From: Neobacillus terrae
GTDB taxonomy: Bacteria; Bacillota; Bacilli; Bacillales; Cytobacillaceae
NCBI RefSeq assembly: GCF_011393025.1
Contig: NZ_JAAOEO010000015.1
Coordinates: 1-64,000 of the forward strand
DNA length: 64,000 nucleotides
Direction: 5' to 3'
The notes below the pieces were generated by a model, which saw only the letters and a program-made list of their open reading frames with translations, did not search any database and was not told the DNA's origin. Both the position numbers and the translations under genes were made by a program. Positions 8,407 through 17,161 of this stretch are shown here, in pieces (positions within the stretch are counted from its first letter, which is position 1; each line of letters opens with the position of its first letter).

Positions 8407-9822
8407 TTATTTGACCTTTGAGATTCCGTGCTTCCTTATGCGATATTGGAGATTTTGTCGGCTCATCTTTAATGTTTGAGCTGCTTTCGTAATGTTATAG
8501 CTATGGTGGAGTAAAACTTTCTTTAAATAATAAACCTCAGCCTCGTTCATGTAATCCTCTAGAGGCTTAATCGGCCGGCCTTTTTGTATCAGAAGCTCAT
8601 CAAGGCCGCTATCCTGACCACCGGCAGTTTTTATATGCGGTTTATTTCTGAAATGAATGAGCAAATCCTGAAAAGTTATCTCATCTTCGTATTCCAGCAA
8701 GTTCATCGCCCCTTCAATAATGTGCTCCAACTCGCGAACATTCCCGGCCAATCATATTGTTCAAAGGTTTCTAAAACTTCCTGATCAACATTTTTGACCT
8801 TCATGCCAAAAAGATGATTGTATTTATCTATAAAAAAGTTAACAAGCTCCTGAATGTCATTTTTTCTATCCTGCAGAGGGGGGATGAAAAGTGACACGAC
8901 ACTTAATCTATAATAGAGATCTTTTCTTAAAATCCCTTTTCCAATTGCCTCAATTGGGTCTTCATTAATAGTAGCAATAATTCTAATATCGACTTCTCTG
9001 TCCTTCGTATCCCCAACACGGCGGACCATTTTTTCTTGAAGGACACGCAGCAGCTTGGCTTGAAGGTTTGGATTTAATGAATTAATATCATCAAGGAGAA
9101 TGGTACCGCCTTCTGCCTGTTCAAATAGACCAGGACGTTCAACCGCTCCGGTAAATGTCCCTTTTTTAGTGCCAAAAAACAAGCCCTCAATCAGGGTGTC
9201 TGGAAGAGCTGCGCAGTTTTGTGAGATAAATGGTTTTAAAGAACGGCTGCTTCCATTATGAATACTCTGGGCAAACAGTTCCTTCCCGGTTCCACTTTCA
9301 CCGATTATGAGCACGGAGGAATTGGTGGGTGGCCCGTTTGCTGGCATCAATTACTTCCTGAATCTTATAGCTGGCACCTATTATGCTTTCAAAGGTGAAT
9401 TTTGTTGATCCTTTTTTCAGCAGGTTTTCACGGACCAGTTTTTCATATTTTGTTTTATCCCTCGCAATTTCTATTGCACCCATTCTTACCCGGTCTTCAA
9501 TAATAGGAAAAGTATCATTAACAGTGGTAATTTCCTGTCCTTTATTATTAAAATAAGTTTGTTTAGCGTTTCGTATAGTAATTCCTTTACGGAGAGCTTC
9601 GAGAAGGGTACTGTCTTCATTCTGATTAAAGGAGAAGACATCGAGAAGGTTCTTATCCAGGACATCCTCTATATCCATTCCTTCAATTTCCCTCATTTTT
9701 CTATTATAAATAATGGTCTTACCCACTGAATTGATGACATGTACTCCCATGTCTATTTCATTAATAATTTTTTCTAAAAAGACGTTCCTTTGGAGATGTT
9801 CTGTATGGTTATCTGGCTTCAC
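8407..9822 (-). pseudogene. rocR: RocR-like sigma-54-dependent activator, split by two frameshifts
   Basis: Read across two single-base shifts, this is a PAS/AAA+/Fis-HTH activator of about 471 residues. The first part (9822 to about 9330) has the PAS sensor (INSVGKTIIYNRKMREIEG). The middle (about 9330-8745) has Walker A GESGTGKE, the sigma-54 contact loop GTFTGAV, where GAFTGA is usual, and the Walker B region GGTILLDDINSL. The last part (about 8751-8407) has the Fis-type HTH (AAQTLKMSRQNLQYRIRK). One extra base lies in the CCACCCACC region near 9324-9334. One base is missing near 8738-8747, where WPGNVRELEH should be read. The shifts cancel, so first and last parts share a frame. This could be true decay or sequencing error. 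The intact target promoter at rocD argues the activator was functional recently. Confidence 0.85.
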
Positions 9823-9879
9823 TTTTCTCTACCCCTATGTGCTGTCATAAAAGAATTTTAATATTGTTATCCGCATAGT

Positions 9880-9894
9880 GCAACGAAATTTTGC
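9880..9894 (+). promoter_or_regulatory. Upstream activator site 1 for RocR
   Basis: GCAACGAAATTTTGC matches the perfect dyad of site 2 (GCAAAATAATTTTGC) at 12 of 15 positions. B. subtilis RocR is known to bind paired TGCAAAA/TTTTGCA-type dyads upstream of roc operons. The two centres here are 43 bases apart, about four helical turns. A further palindrome TTTTGCGCAAAA (9889-9900) overlaps its right edge. Confidence 0.65.
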
Positions 9895-9922
9895 GCAAAA
9901 AAGAAGTGGATTGTGAATTAGA

Positions 9923-9937
9923 GCAAAATAATTTTGC
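9923..9937 (+). promoter_or_regulatory. Upstream activator site 2 for RocR
   Basis: GCAAAATAATTTTGC is a perfect 15-bp palindrome and extends to TTTTGCAT on the right, as in known RocR sites. Its centre lies 61 bases before the -12 GC of the sigma-54 promoter. Confidence 0.75.
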
Positions 9938-9976
9938 ATCTTAATTAAGGAAGCTTGTTATAAAGGGTTTTTCCTT

Positions 9977-9993
9977 TTGGCATGAAAATTGCA
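9977..9993 (+). promoter_or_regulatory. Sigma-54 (-24/-12) promoter of rocD
   Basis: TTGGCATGAAAATTGCA fits the consensus TGGCAC-N5-TTGCA at all but one position, with the invariant GG and GC 12 bases apart. It lies 157 bases before the rocD start, giving a leader of roughly 145 bases. Confidence 0.88.
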
Positions 9994-10149
9994 ATGTAAT
10001 GTTTTAGAAAAAGAAGGGGTAGATGAACTCTTCACTGAGTTATACAAGAAGGCACTTTTAACCAATAGCTTTTTATTGCGGAGATCTTCAATAAATAAGA
10101 CACTTCGCTAAAATAAATAGAAAACAAACACGAACGGAGGAAATGGAAT

Positions 10150-11349
10150 ATGTTACATGAAGCTGCAACCAAATCATTGATCGAACAAACAGAGAAATAT
10201 GGAGCAAATAACTATTACCCGCTGCCTATCGTAATTTCAAGTGCAGAAGGGGTATGGGTGGAGGACCCAGAAGGAAATAAGTACATGGACATGCTGAGTG
10301 CTTATTCTGCTGTCAATCAGGGCCATCGCCATCCAAAAATCATTCAGGCTTTAAAAGATCAAGCAGATCGGGTTACGCTTACATCCCGTGCTTTCCATAA
10401 CGATCAACTTGGCCCCTGGTATGAAAAGGTAAGCAAATTGACCAATAAAGAAATGGTACTTCCGATGAACACAGGTGCTGAAGCAGTTGAAACCGCAGTA
10501 AAAGCTGCAAGACGATGGTCGTATGATGTGAAAGGTTTAGCAGAAGGCAAGGCGGAAATTATAGCTTGTACTGGTAATTTCCACGGGCGAACTATGACCG
10601 CTGTTTCTCTTTCCTCAGATCCGGAATATAAGCGCGGCTTTGGACCAATGCTGCCAGGAATTAAGCTTATTCCATACGGTGACCTTGAAGCTCTAAAAGA
10701 GGCAATTACTCCTAATACAGCTGCTTTCCTAATCGAGCCAATCCAAGGTGAAGCCGGTATTGTCATTCCTCCAGAAGGATTTATGAAACAGGCTTATGAG
10801 CTATGCAAGGAAAATAATGTTCTTTTTATTGCGGATGAAATTCAGGCAGGTTTAGCCAGAACAGGAAAAATGTTTGCCTGTGAGTGGGAAGGTATCGAAC
10901 CTGATATGTACATTCTCGGAAAGGCACTAGGCGGCGGAGTATTCCCTATTTCCTGCGTGGTAGCCGACAAAGAAATTCTGGGAGTATTTAATCCAGGATC
11001 CCATGGTTCAACATTTGGCGGCAACCCAATGGCATGTGCTGTATCTATTGCGGCTTTAGATGTTTTAATTGATGAAAAGCTTTCAGAAAGATCACTGGAA
11101 CTCGGACAGTATTTTACAGATAAATTAAAAGAACTAAAAAACCCGATGATCAAAGAAGTTCGAGGCAGGGGCCTGTTTATTGGGGTTGAATTAAAGGAAG
11201 CTGCCCGTAAATATTGTGAGGAATTAAAGGAATATGGACTGCTTTGCAAGGAAACCCATGATACTGTAATCCGGTTTGCTCCGCCTCTTGTAATTACAAA
11301 GGAAGAATTAGATTGGGCGATTGAACGCATTTCCAAAGTGCTTGGATAA
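10150..11349 (+). CDS. rocD: Ornithine aminotransferase
   Basis: This 399-residue class III PLP aminotransferase converts ornithine plus 2-oxoglutarate to glutamate-5-semialdehyde and glutamate in arginine catabolism. Landmarks: NTGAEAVETAVKAARRW (107-123), FHGRT (144-148), the D229-E pair in IADEIQAGLARTGK and the PLP lysine K258 in ILGKALGGG. Length is full for the family. The start follows ACGGAGGAAATGGAAT. It is the target of the sigma-54 promoter and RocR-type sites upstream. No rocE, rocF or other roc gene follows; the next 400 bases hold a decayed repeat. Confidence 0.93.
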   Translation: MLHEAATKSLIEQTEKYGANNYYPLPIVISSAEGVWVEDPEGNKYMDMLSAYSAVNQGHRHPKIIQALKDQADRVTLTSRAFHNDQLGPWYEKVSKLTNKEMVLPMNTGAEAVETAVKAARRWSYDVKGLAEGKAEIIACTGNFHGRTMTAVSLSSDPEYKRGFGPMLPGIKLIPYGDLEALKEAITPNTAAFLIEPIQGEAGIVIPPEGFMKQAYELCKENNVLFIADEIQAGLARTGKMFACEWEGIEPDMYILGKALGGGVFPISCVVADKEILGVFNPGSHGSTFGGNPMACAVSIAALDVLIDEKLSERSLELGQYFTDKLKELKNPMIKEVRGRGLFIGVELKEAARKYCEELKEYGLLCKETHDTVIRFAPPLVITKEELDWAIERISKVLG

Positions 11350-11442
11350 TAGAATAGGGACACAGGGAAGGACAAGAAAAACCTTCAAAATAAACTAAGG
11401 GGTGCAGGAGCAGTGACTGTAAAGGTTTTTAACCAAAAAGCA

Positions 11443-11722
11443 GGTCAGTCCATCGCCCAGCGAGTTTTCATCTTTAATAAACTTCCTGAGTATCTTCCAT
11501 TCCTTAAAACCTTAGGTGACACTGGGTGCAGCTAGTGTCCATCCACTTATTCCTAGGATAAGTCAACATCGACTTGCTGTGTTAGCCAATAAGTATTCCT
11601 TTAAGCTTAAATGGGAGCTTCTTTTTAGCTCTTCGCAAAGCAGAAGAATGTAGATTTAAAACAGAAGAAACACGATTATACTAAGGTAGTAATTTCGCTA
11701 GACGGGCGCTGCCGCTTTTCCT
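11443..11722 (+). repeat. Interspersed repeat family A, decayed copy (A1)
   Basis: The left edge ATCGCCCAGCGAGTTTTCATC, the middle GGTGCAGCTAGTGTCCATCC and GATAAGTCAACATCGA, and the right edge GACGGGCGCTGCCGCTTTT follow the order of the intact copies at 16847 and 57651, with many substitutions between. It fills the space between rocD and the yuzA-like gene. It codes for nothing visible. Confidence 0.75.
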
Positions 11723-11729
11723 TTAACGC

Positions 11730-11762
11730 AAAAAATCCTTGCACTAGCTGCAAGGATTTTTT
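11730..11762 (-). terminator. Terminator, bidirectional, after yuzA
   Basis: A perfect 14-bp stem AAAAAATCCTTGCA / TGCAAGGATTTTTT with a 5-base loop. It lies just past the stop of the minus-strand yuzA-like gene and also faces the rocD transcript. Confidence 0.92.
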
Positions 11763-11774
11763 ACATATATTTTT

Positions 11775-12008
11775 TTATCTTGTTGTTCCAGCCTCAGGCT
11801 CTCTTTCAAGTTCCTGATTTGGCTTAAATAGAAGTCCAAGGTTGATAAGACCTGCAATACCTACTAAACCGTAGATGATGCGGGAAAGAGCGGAGTTCTG
11901 GCCGCCAAAGATAGCTGCAACAAGATCAAATTGAAAAAATCCAATTAATCCCCAATTGATTGCACCAATGATGGTAAGTACCAGTGCAATTCGCTGAATA
12001 GCACTCAT
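11775..12008 (-). CDS. yuzA: DUF378 small membrane protein (YuzA-like)
   Basis: This 77-residue protein has two membrane helices (about residues 5-35 and 42-62) with the DUF378 pattern IGAINWGLIGFFQFDLVAAI and RIIYGLVGIAGL. Function unknown. The longer frame starts at 12038, but AAGGAGG stands eight bases before the ATG at 12008, so I chose that start. It is divergent from the yugJ-like dehydrogenase, as in B. subtilis. Confidence 0.82.
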   Translation of the reverse strand: MSAIQRIALVLTIIGAINWGLIGFFQFDLVAAIFGGQNSALSRIIYGLVGIAGLINLGLLFKPNQELEREPEAGTTR

Positions 12009-12174
12009 GTATATTTCCTCCTTAATAGATGGATTCAATAATAGAATGATAAATAAATCAAAAAAATATTCATTTCTAATAAATTTTTAATTCCAGGATT
12101 TAAGTACTTGTTCTTTGCAAATGCTCTTTAAATAGATAATAATTAAAATTGACTAAAACAAGGAGGTTGATCGC

Positions 12175-13338
12175 ATGCAAAGCTTTACTTTCTGGAATCC
12201 AACGAAATTAATTTTCGGAAAAGATCAACTGGAACAATTAAAAACGGAAGTTCCTAAATACGGCAAAAAGGTATTGCTTGTATACGGCGGAGGAAGTATT
12301 AAACGTTCAGGCCTTTACGACAAGGTTATGGCTCAGCTGAATGAAATAGATGTTCAAATTTTCGAATTGCCTGGAGTAGAACCTAACCCTCGTATTGCAA
12401 CTGCACGTAAGGGTGTAGAAATTTGTAAAAATGAAGGTATTGATTTCATTCTTGCAGTTGGCGGAGGCAGTGTTATTGACTGTACCAAGCTGATTGCTGC
12501 AGGAGCTTTGTATGATGGAGATGCCTGGGATTTGGTTATTAAAAAAGCATTTGCATCCGAAGCTCTTCCTTTTGGAACTGTGCTGACATTGGCTGCGACT
12601 GGTTCAGAAATGAACAGCGGTTCTGTTATCACCAACTGGGAGACTAACGAAAAGTATGGATGGGGCAGCGCTGCTACTTTCCCTAAGTTTTCAATTTTGG
12701 ACCCGGTTAACACTTTCACTGTTCCAAAGGACCACACGATTTATGGAATGGTTGACATGATGACTCACGTCTTCGAACAATACTTCCATCAAGTGGAAAA
12801 TACTCCGCTCCAGGACCGTATGTGTGAAGGTGTTTTAACAACTGTTATTGAAACAGCTCCTAAGCTAATCAATGATCTTGAAAACTACGAATACCGTGAA
12901 ACAATTTTATACAATGGCACAATTGCTCTTAACGGCATGCTACAAATGGGTTATCGCGGAGACTGGGCATCTCATAATATTGAGCATGCAGTTTCGGCTG
13001 TTTATGATATCCCTCATGCAGGAGGATTGGCTATTCTTTTCCCGAACTGGGCAAAGCATAACCTGAAAGAAAATCCTGGCCGCTTTAAGCAGATGGCTGT
13101 CAGAGTATTTGGGGTAGATCCTACAGGTAAAACAGACGAAGAGGCTGGACTGGAAGGTATTGAAAAGCTTCGTGAATTCTGGTCAAGCCTGGGAGCACCT
13201 ACTCGCCTGGCTGATTACAATATAGATGACAGCAAGCTTGATTTGATAGCAGATAAAGCAATGGTTAATGGTGAATTCGGTAATTTTAAAAAGCTGAACC
13301 GTGATGACACTCTTGCTATTTTACGCGCTTCACTATAA
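12175..13338 (+). CDS. yugJ: Iron-containing, NADH-dependent alcohol (butanol) dehydrogenase (YugJ/YugK-like)
   Basis: This 387-residue group III alcohol dehydrogenase has a dinucleotide-binding start with VLLVYGGGSIKRSGLYDKV (40-58), the GGGSVIDCTK loop (97-106), and metal-ligand region MVDMMTHVFEQYF with D and H residues near 194-203 followed by HAGGLAILFPNW. Members reduce aldehydes such as butanal with NAD(P)H, usually with Fe or Zn. Strong Shine-Dalgarno AAGGAGGTTGATC. It stands alone between a promoter region and a terminator. B. subtilis has two close paralogues here and only one is present in this window; which of the two it corresponds to is not decided. Confidence 0.88.
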   Translation: MQSFTFWNPTKLIFGKDQLEQLKTEVPKYGKKVLLVYGGGSIKRSGLYDKVMAQLNEIDVQIFELPGVEPNPRIATARKGVEICKNEGIDFILAVGGGSVIDCTKLIAAGALYDGDAWDLVIKKAFASEALPFGTVLTLAATGSEMNSGSVITNWETNEKYGWGSAATFPKFSILDPVNTFTVPKDHTIYGMVDMMTHVFEQYFHQVENTPLQDRMCEGVLTTVIETAPKLINDLENYEYRETILYNGTIALNGMLQMGYRGDWASHNIEHAVSAVYDIPHAGGLAILFPNWAKHNLKENPGRFKQMAVRVFGVDPTGKTDEEAGLEGIEKLREFWSSLGAPTRLADYNIDDSKLDLIADKAMVNGEFGNFKKLNRDDTLAILRASL

Positions 13339-13350
13339 TAAATTAACAAA

Positions 13351-13376
13351 CCCGGACACCCTTGTCCGGGTCTTTT
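13351..13376 (+). terminator. Terminator of the alcohol dehydrogenase
   Basis: An 8-bp GC-rich stem CCCGGACA / TGTCCGGG with a 4-base loop, followed by TCTTTT, 12 bases past the stop. Confidence 0.88.
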
Positions 13377-13382
13377 AACATG

Positions 13383-13586
13383 GCTAGTTCCAGCGCCCAG
13401 TGTTCCCACTTCTCCCTACGATAAGTCAACATCGAACTTTTAAAGTGCTCCTGCGCCATAGCATAATCAAAGGAGTTAATGTTCAGCTCGTCGGAAAGTT
13501 GCATGTTGTCTATTCATAGGAGAATAAACAGGAGGTTACACAGGCAGCTGCTTCGCTGAACGGGCGCTTACGCTTTTCTTATTTTT
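13383..13586 (+). repeat. Interspersed repeat family A, internally deleted copy (A2)
   Basis: It has the family edges (TAGTTCCAGCGCCCAG on the left, CGGGCGCTTACGCTTTTCTT on the right) but jumps from the left edge straight to CTTCTCCCTACGATAAGTC, lacking about 100 bases of the 5' module. The rest (AGTGCTCCTGCGCCATAGC, GTTCAGCTCGTCG, GCATGTTGTCTATTC) is well kept. It lies between the dehydrogenase terminator and pgi. Confidence 0.85.
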
Positions 13587-13708
13587 CAACTATGTAAATG
13601 TAATAAAATTATCGAAATTGGACACGCTTACATAAGTGGCAGTTTCTTGATAAACCTGCCCGCTTTGGTTAAAGTGATAATGAAAAATAAATTTATGGAG
13701 GATCATAC

Positions 13709-15055
13709 ATGACACATGTTCGTTTTGATTACTCAAAAGCACTCTCCTTTTTTGGAGAACATGAACTTACTTATTTGCGTGACGCTGTTAAAGTGGCACA
13801 CCACTCACTTCATGAAAAAACAGGAGCAGGAAATGACTTTTTAGGCTGGATTGATCTGCCTGTCGATTATGATAAAGAAGAATTTTCCCGTATTCAAAAG
13901 GCTGCAGAGAAAATTAAATCTGATTCTGATGTTTTAATTGTAATCGGAATCGGAGGATCTTATCTTGGTGCCAGAGCAGCGGTTGAAATGCTGCAGCACA
14001 GCTTTTACAATGTGCTTCCAAAAGAAAAACGCAGTACACCTCAAGTCATTTTTGCAGGAAACAATATCAGTTCATCTTATATGAGAGATTTAATGGACGT
14101 TCTTGAAGGCAAGGATTTCTCCATTAATGTCATCTCAAAATCTGGAACAACAACTGAGCCTGCCATTGCTTTCCGTCTTTTCCGCAAGCTGCTTGAAGAA
14201 AAGTACGGTGTGGAAGAAGCTCGCAAACGCATATATGCCACCACTGATAAAGCGAGAGGTGCTTTAAAAACACTTGCTAATGAAGAAGGCTACGAAACAT
14301 TCGTTATCCCGGATGATGTAGGCGGCCGATATTCTGTATTAACAGCAGTTGGTCTTCTTCCTATTGCAGTAAGCGGAGCCGATATTGAAAAGATGATGAA
14401 TGGTGCTGCCCAAGCCAGAGAGGACTTCAGCTATTCCGAATTGGAAGAAAATCAGGCTTACCAGTATGCTGCCGTTAGAAATGTACTTTATAACAAAGGC
14501 AAAACGATTGAAATGCTCATTAACTATGAGCCAGGTTTACAATACTTTTCTGAATGGTGGAAGCAGCTATTCGGTGAAAGTGAAGGAAAAGACCAGAAAG
14601 GAATTTATCCTTCCTCTGCAAACTTCTCTACTGATCTGCACTCTCTTGGCCAGTATGTACAAGAAGGCCGCCGTGACCTTTTCGAAACGATTGTTAAGGT
14701 TGAAAACCCACGCCATGAGCTGAAAATCGAGAAGGAAGAAAACGATCTGGACGGATTGAATTATCTTGCTGGCGAAACAATTGATTTTGTTAACAATAAA
14801 GCCTTCCAGGGTACTCTGTTAGCTCATACAGACGGAGGGGTGCCGAATCTGATTGTTACGATCCCTGAGATGGACGAGTATACATTTGGATACCTTGTTT
14901 ATTTCTTCGAAAAGGCATGTGCCATGAGTGGATACCTTCTTGGTGTAAATCCATTTGACCAGCCTGGTGTAGAAGCTTATAAGGTAAACATGTTTGCACT
15001 ATTAGGGAAACCTGGTTTTGAAGAAAAGAAAGCTGAACTGGAAAAACGACTTTAA
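13709..15055 (+). CDS. pgi: Glucose-6-phosphate isomerase
   Basis: This 448-residue enzyme interconverts glucose-6-phosphate and fructose-6-phosphate. It has the family landmarks IGIGGSYLGARAA near 87-99, SKSGTTTEPA near 147-156 (phosphate loop), GGRYSVLTAVGLLPIAV near 208-224 and the C-terminal DQPGVEAYKVNMF signature near 421-433. Size is that of the short bacterial type (B. subtilis about 450). It starts after ATGGAGG at a proper distance. It is monocistronic with a GC-rich terminator, and sits where pgi (yugL) is in the yug region. Confidence 0.95.
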   Translation: MTHVRFDYSKALSFFGEHELTYLRDAVKVAHHSLHEKTGAGNDFLGWIDLPVDYDKEEFSRIQKAAEKIKSDSDVLIVIGIGGSYLGARAAVEMLQHSFYNVLPKEKRSTPQVIFAGNNISSSYMRDLMDVLEGKDFSINVISKSGTTTEPAIAFRLFRKLLEEKYGVEEARKRIYATTDKARGALKTLANEEGYETFVIPDDVGGRYSVLTAVGLLPIAVSGADIEKMMNGAAQAREDFSYSELEENQAYQYAAVRNVLYNKGKTIEMLINYEPGLQYFSEWWKQLFGESEGKDQKGIYPSSANFSTDLHSLGQYVQEGRRDLFETIVKVENPRHELKIEKEENDLDGLNYLAGETIDFVNNKAFQGTLLAHTDGGVPNLIVTIPEMDEYTFGYLVYFFEKACAMSGYLLGVNPFDQPGVEAYKVNMFALLGKPGFEEKKAELEKRL

Positions 15056-15063
15056 TAATAGTA

Positions 15064-15100
15064 AGAGTGCCTGCCAGGCGGCCGGCACTCTTTGTCTTTT
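15064..15100 (+). terminator. Terminator of pgi
   Basis: Stem AGAGTGCCTGCC / GGCCGGCACTCT with one wobble or mismatch, followed by TTGTCTTTTTT. Confidence 0.85.
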
Positions 15101-15344
15101 TTGATCCCCCAAATCTCTTATGCTCAAATAAAGATATGTCCTTCCTTGAAACAGCCTCACAATAGATCCCAAAAGGTCCAAGGGGGTCACTATTAGACAT
15201 CCTATTATGGATCGATCCCCCAAAGGAAAGCTAATCCGGTACCAAAAGAGATAAACAAGGATATGATTTGATTACCCAGTTTTTTTACATCAGTTTCCCA
15301 CTTTTAGTGAAAGATAATATAAAAACAAAGTGGGGGTTTAGAAA

Positions 15345-15749
15345 ATGCATGAATTGCAATCAAAAATTGAAGGCATGCAGTTTGATTTATATAAACTTGA
15401 ACAAAAGCTAAAACCAATTGGTTACACAATAGGCGGCAACTGGGATTATGATCATGGTGCCTTTGATTATAAAATCAATGACGAAGGAAGCTACCAATTT
15501 GTAAGGGTCCCGTTTACATCTATTGATGGCCAGCTTGATTCGAGGAATTGCACAGTTGAACTCGGCAGGCCGTTTATTTTATCTCACGTATATCAGGGCG
15601 GGCTTGATGATCATGCTGATACGGGAACCTTTTCGGGCACACTTAACCAGTTTTCCGAGCCAATTGAAAAAGACAGCGATATTCCAGAACAAGCAGTAGA
15701 TGCTGGAAAGCGTATAGTTGCGAGGCTGGAAACGGTACTCTTTACTTAA
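15345..15749 (+). CDS. yugN: YugN-like family protein
   Basis: This 134-residue soluble protein has MHELQSKIEGMQFDLYKLEQKL at the start and a beta-rich middle with GGNWDYDHGAFDYKI and YQFVRVPF. It fits the YugN-like family, which has no known function. It starts after GTGGGGG. Its last eight bases overlap the 3' end of the convergent potassium-channel gene, so neither gene can have a separate downstream terminator here. Confidence 0.8.
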   Translation: MHELQSKIEGMQFDLYKLEQKLKPIGYTIGGNWDYDHGAFDYKINDEGSYQFVRVPFTSIDGQLDSRNCTVELGRPFILSHVYQGGLDDHADTGTFSGTLNQFSEPIEKDSDIPEQAVDAGKRIVARLETVLFT

Positions 15750-16728
15750 TAGCTAAAAGCAGATCGCTTTCTTTAATGACAAAATCGGGAGGAGGATTGA
15801 GAAGAATACCTTTCTCTCTCTTAATCCCGATTAAAATTTTTTTATCATTGGAAAGGGCGTTGGAAGTTTCAATAAAACTCTTATTGAGGTGTTCGGACTC
15901 CGGAGAGATTTCCAGAAGCCTGTTTTCCTGAAGCTGCCCGAATACTTCTGGGATAAGACCAGCATTTGCTGAACGCAGGCTATTCAGCATATAAACGCTC
16001 GTTAATTTATTAGATTGCAAAACAAGGTCGGCACCGGCACGATTTGCATTGATAACCTGCTCAGACGTTAGGATTTCTACAATGCACGGAATTTGGGGAC
16101 TCAGCCCTTTTATTGCTAAAAGAGTGAGAATACTGTACATATCTGCCTGTATTTCTTCATTCCCCTGATCAGCGGTAATTAATACCCTGTCAGCCTCTAA
16201 TAGGTTTGCTTTTTTCAGAGTTTCATCCAAGTGGGGTTTCCCCTGAATGTAATGTACATATCTTGAGTGAATGGGAATGGATTTAAGCGTCTCATCTATA
16301 AGGACAAGTGGCTGAGGATAATCCTGATTGGAGATCTTCTGAATTAATTCCCTTGATCTTTCATTCCAGCCAATTATTATAATGTGCCCACTTTCTTTGT
16401 AGGTGATTTTCCCCTCAGAAAAAGCATTTTGACGTGTAACCGCAACAGCTGACAAAGTAACAAAATATGAAGAAACAAATCCAGCGCCGATTAAAATTAG
16501 AATAATGGCTGCAGCCCTTCCTGCAATAGAATGGGGAACATAGTCACCATAGCCAACAGTAGAGGCTGTGATGATCGCCCACCAGATGCCATCCAAAATA
16601 TTCGGAAAAGTCTTGGGCTCTAATAAATGAATCAAAATTCCGAAGAGAACTACAAAGAGCAGTGTAATCAGCAGAATCCGTGCCAAAAGGGGGAGCCTTA
16701 AAAATTTTATATATATGTGATTTGGCAT
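15742..16728 (-). CDS. yugO: Potassium channel protein with RCK/TrkA-N domain (YugO-like)
   Basis: This 328-residue two-helix channel subunit has membrane helix 1 (about 16-36), a pore loop with the K+ selectivity filter TVGYG (57-61), helix 2 (about 70-94), then a cytosolic NAD-binding RCK domain (GHIIIIGWNERSRELIQKI near 111-129) and a C-terminal ligand-binding part. In B. subtilis YugO carries the potassium signal in biofilms and is preceded by the small gene mstX (mistic). No mistic-like frame is seen upstream here; a family A repeat and a hairpin take that space. Confidence 0.88.
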   Translation of the reverse strand: MPNHIYIKFLRLPLLARILLITLLFVVLFGILIHLLEPKTFPNILDGIWWAIITASTVGYGDYVPHSIAGRAAAIILILIGAGFVSSYFVTLSAVAVTRQNAFSEGKITYKESGHIIIIGWNERSRELIQKISNQDYPQPLVLIDETLKSIPIHSRYVHYIQGKPHLDETLKKANLLEADRVLITADQGNEEIQADMYSILTLLAIKGLSPQIPCIVEILTSEQVINANRAGADLVLQSNKLTSVYMLNSLRSANAGLIPEVFGQLQENRLLEISPESEHLNKSFIETSNALSNDKKILIGIKREKGILLNPPPDFVIKESDLLLAIK

Positions 16729-16815
16729 CTTCTTATTTCATCCTCTCGCATATACTCACCTACAGTATGGACGAAAAAAGATCCTTTCATAATAGATTGG
16801 AGTCAGACCTAAAAG

Positions 16816-16838
16816 AAAAGCAGCCGGATGGCTGCTTT
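16816..16838 (-). terminator. Hairpin terminator upstream of yugO
   Basis: Stem AAAGCAGCC / GGCTGCTTT with a 4-base loop and T-rich flanks, better on the minus strand. It would end the transcript of the transglutaminase-like gene before the yugO promoter. Confidence 0.7.
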
Positions 16839-16846
16839 CTTCAATT

Positions 16847-17159
16847 GATAAGAAGTATAAAGTTTTACCTTTTAAATTGTCTAGCTCCAGCGCCCAGCGA
16901 GTATTCAACCTTGAAAAGCTTCTTTGAATATCTTGCATCAAGTATGACCGTCGGTGATACTTGCTGCAGCTAGTGCCCATCCCGCTTCTCCCTACGATAA
17001 GTCAACATCGAAATGAAGTGCTCCTGCGCCAAAGCTTTTTCAAAGAAGCCTAAGTTCAGCTCGTCGCAAAGCTGCATGTTGTCTATTCAGAGAAGCCGTT
17101 ACAGGAAGTTTACTCAGGTAGTTGCTTCGCTGAACGGGCGCTTGCGCTTTTCTTATTTT
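16847..17159 (+). repeat. Interspersed repeat family A, full-length copy (A3)
   Basis: A 313-bp copy with leader GATAAGAA..TATAAAGTTTTACC, left edge CTAGCTCCAGCGCCCAGCGAG, inner blocks ATCTTGCATCAAGTATGACC, CTTCTCCCTACGATAAGTC, AGTGCTCCTGCGCCAAAGC, GTTCAGCTCGTCGCAAAGC, GCATGTTGTCTATTCAGAG and right edge GAACGGGCGCTTGCGCTTTT. The two edges are inverted repeats (11 of 13). It is the reference for the family with the copy at 57651. Confidence 0.9.
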
Positions 17160-17161
17160 CA

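Noticed and set aside
10842..11375. Long minus-strand frame (177 codons) opposite rocD
   Set aside because: Antisense shadow of a highly conserved enzyme; composition and codon pattern follow rocD.
16756..16980. 74-codon minus frame upstream of yugO, tested as a possible mistic
   Set aside because: It does not resemble mistic, runs into repeat A3 and spans a terminator hairpin.
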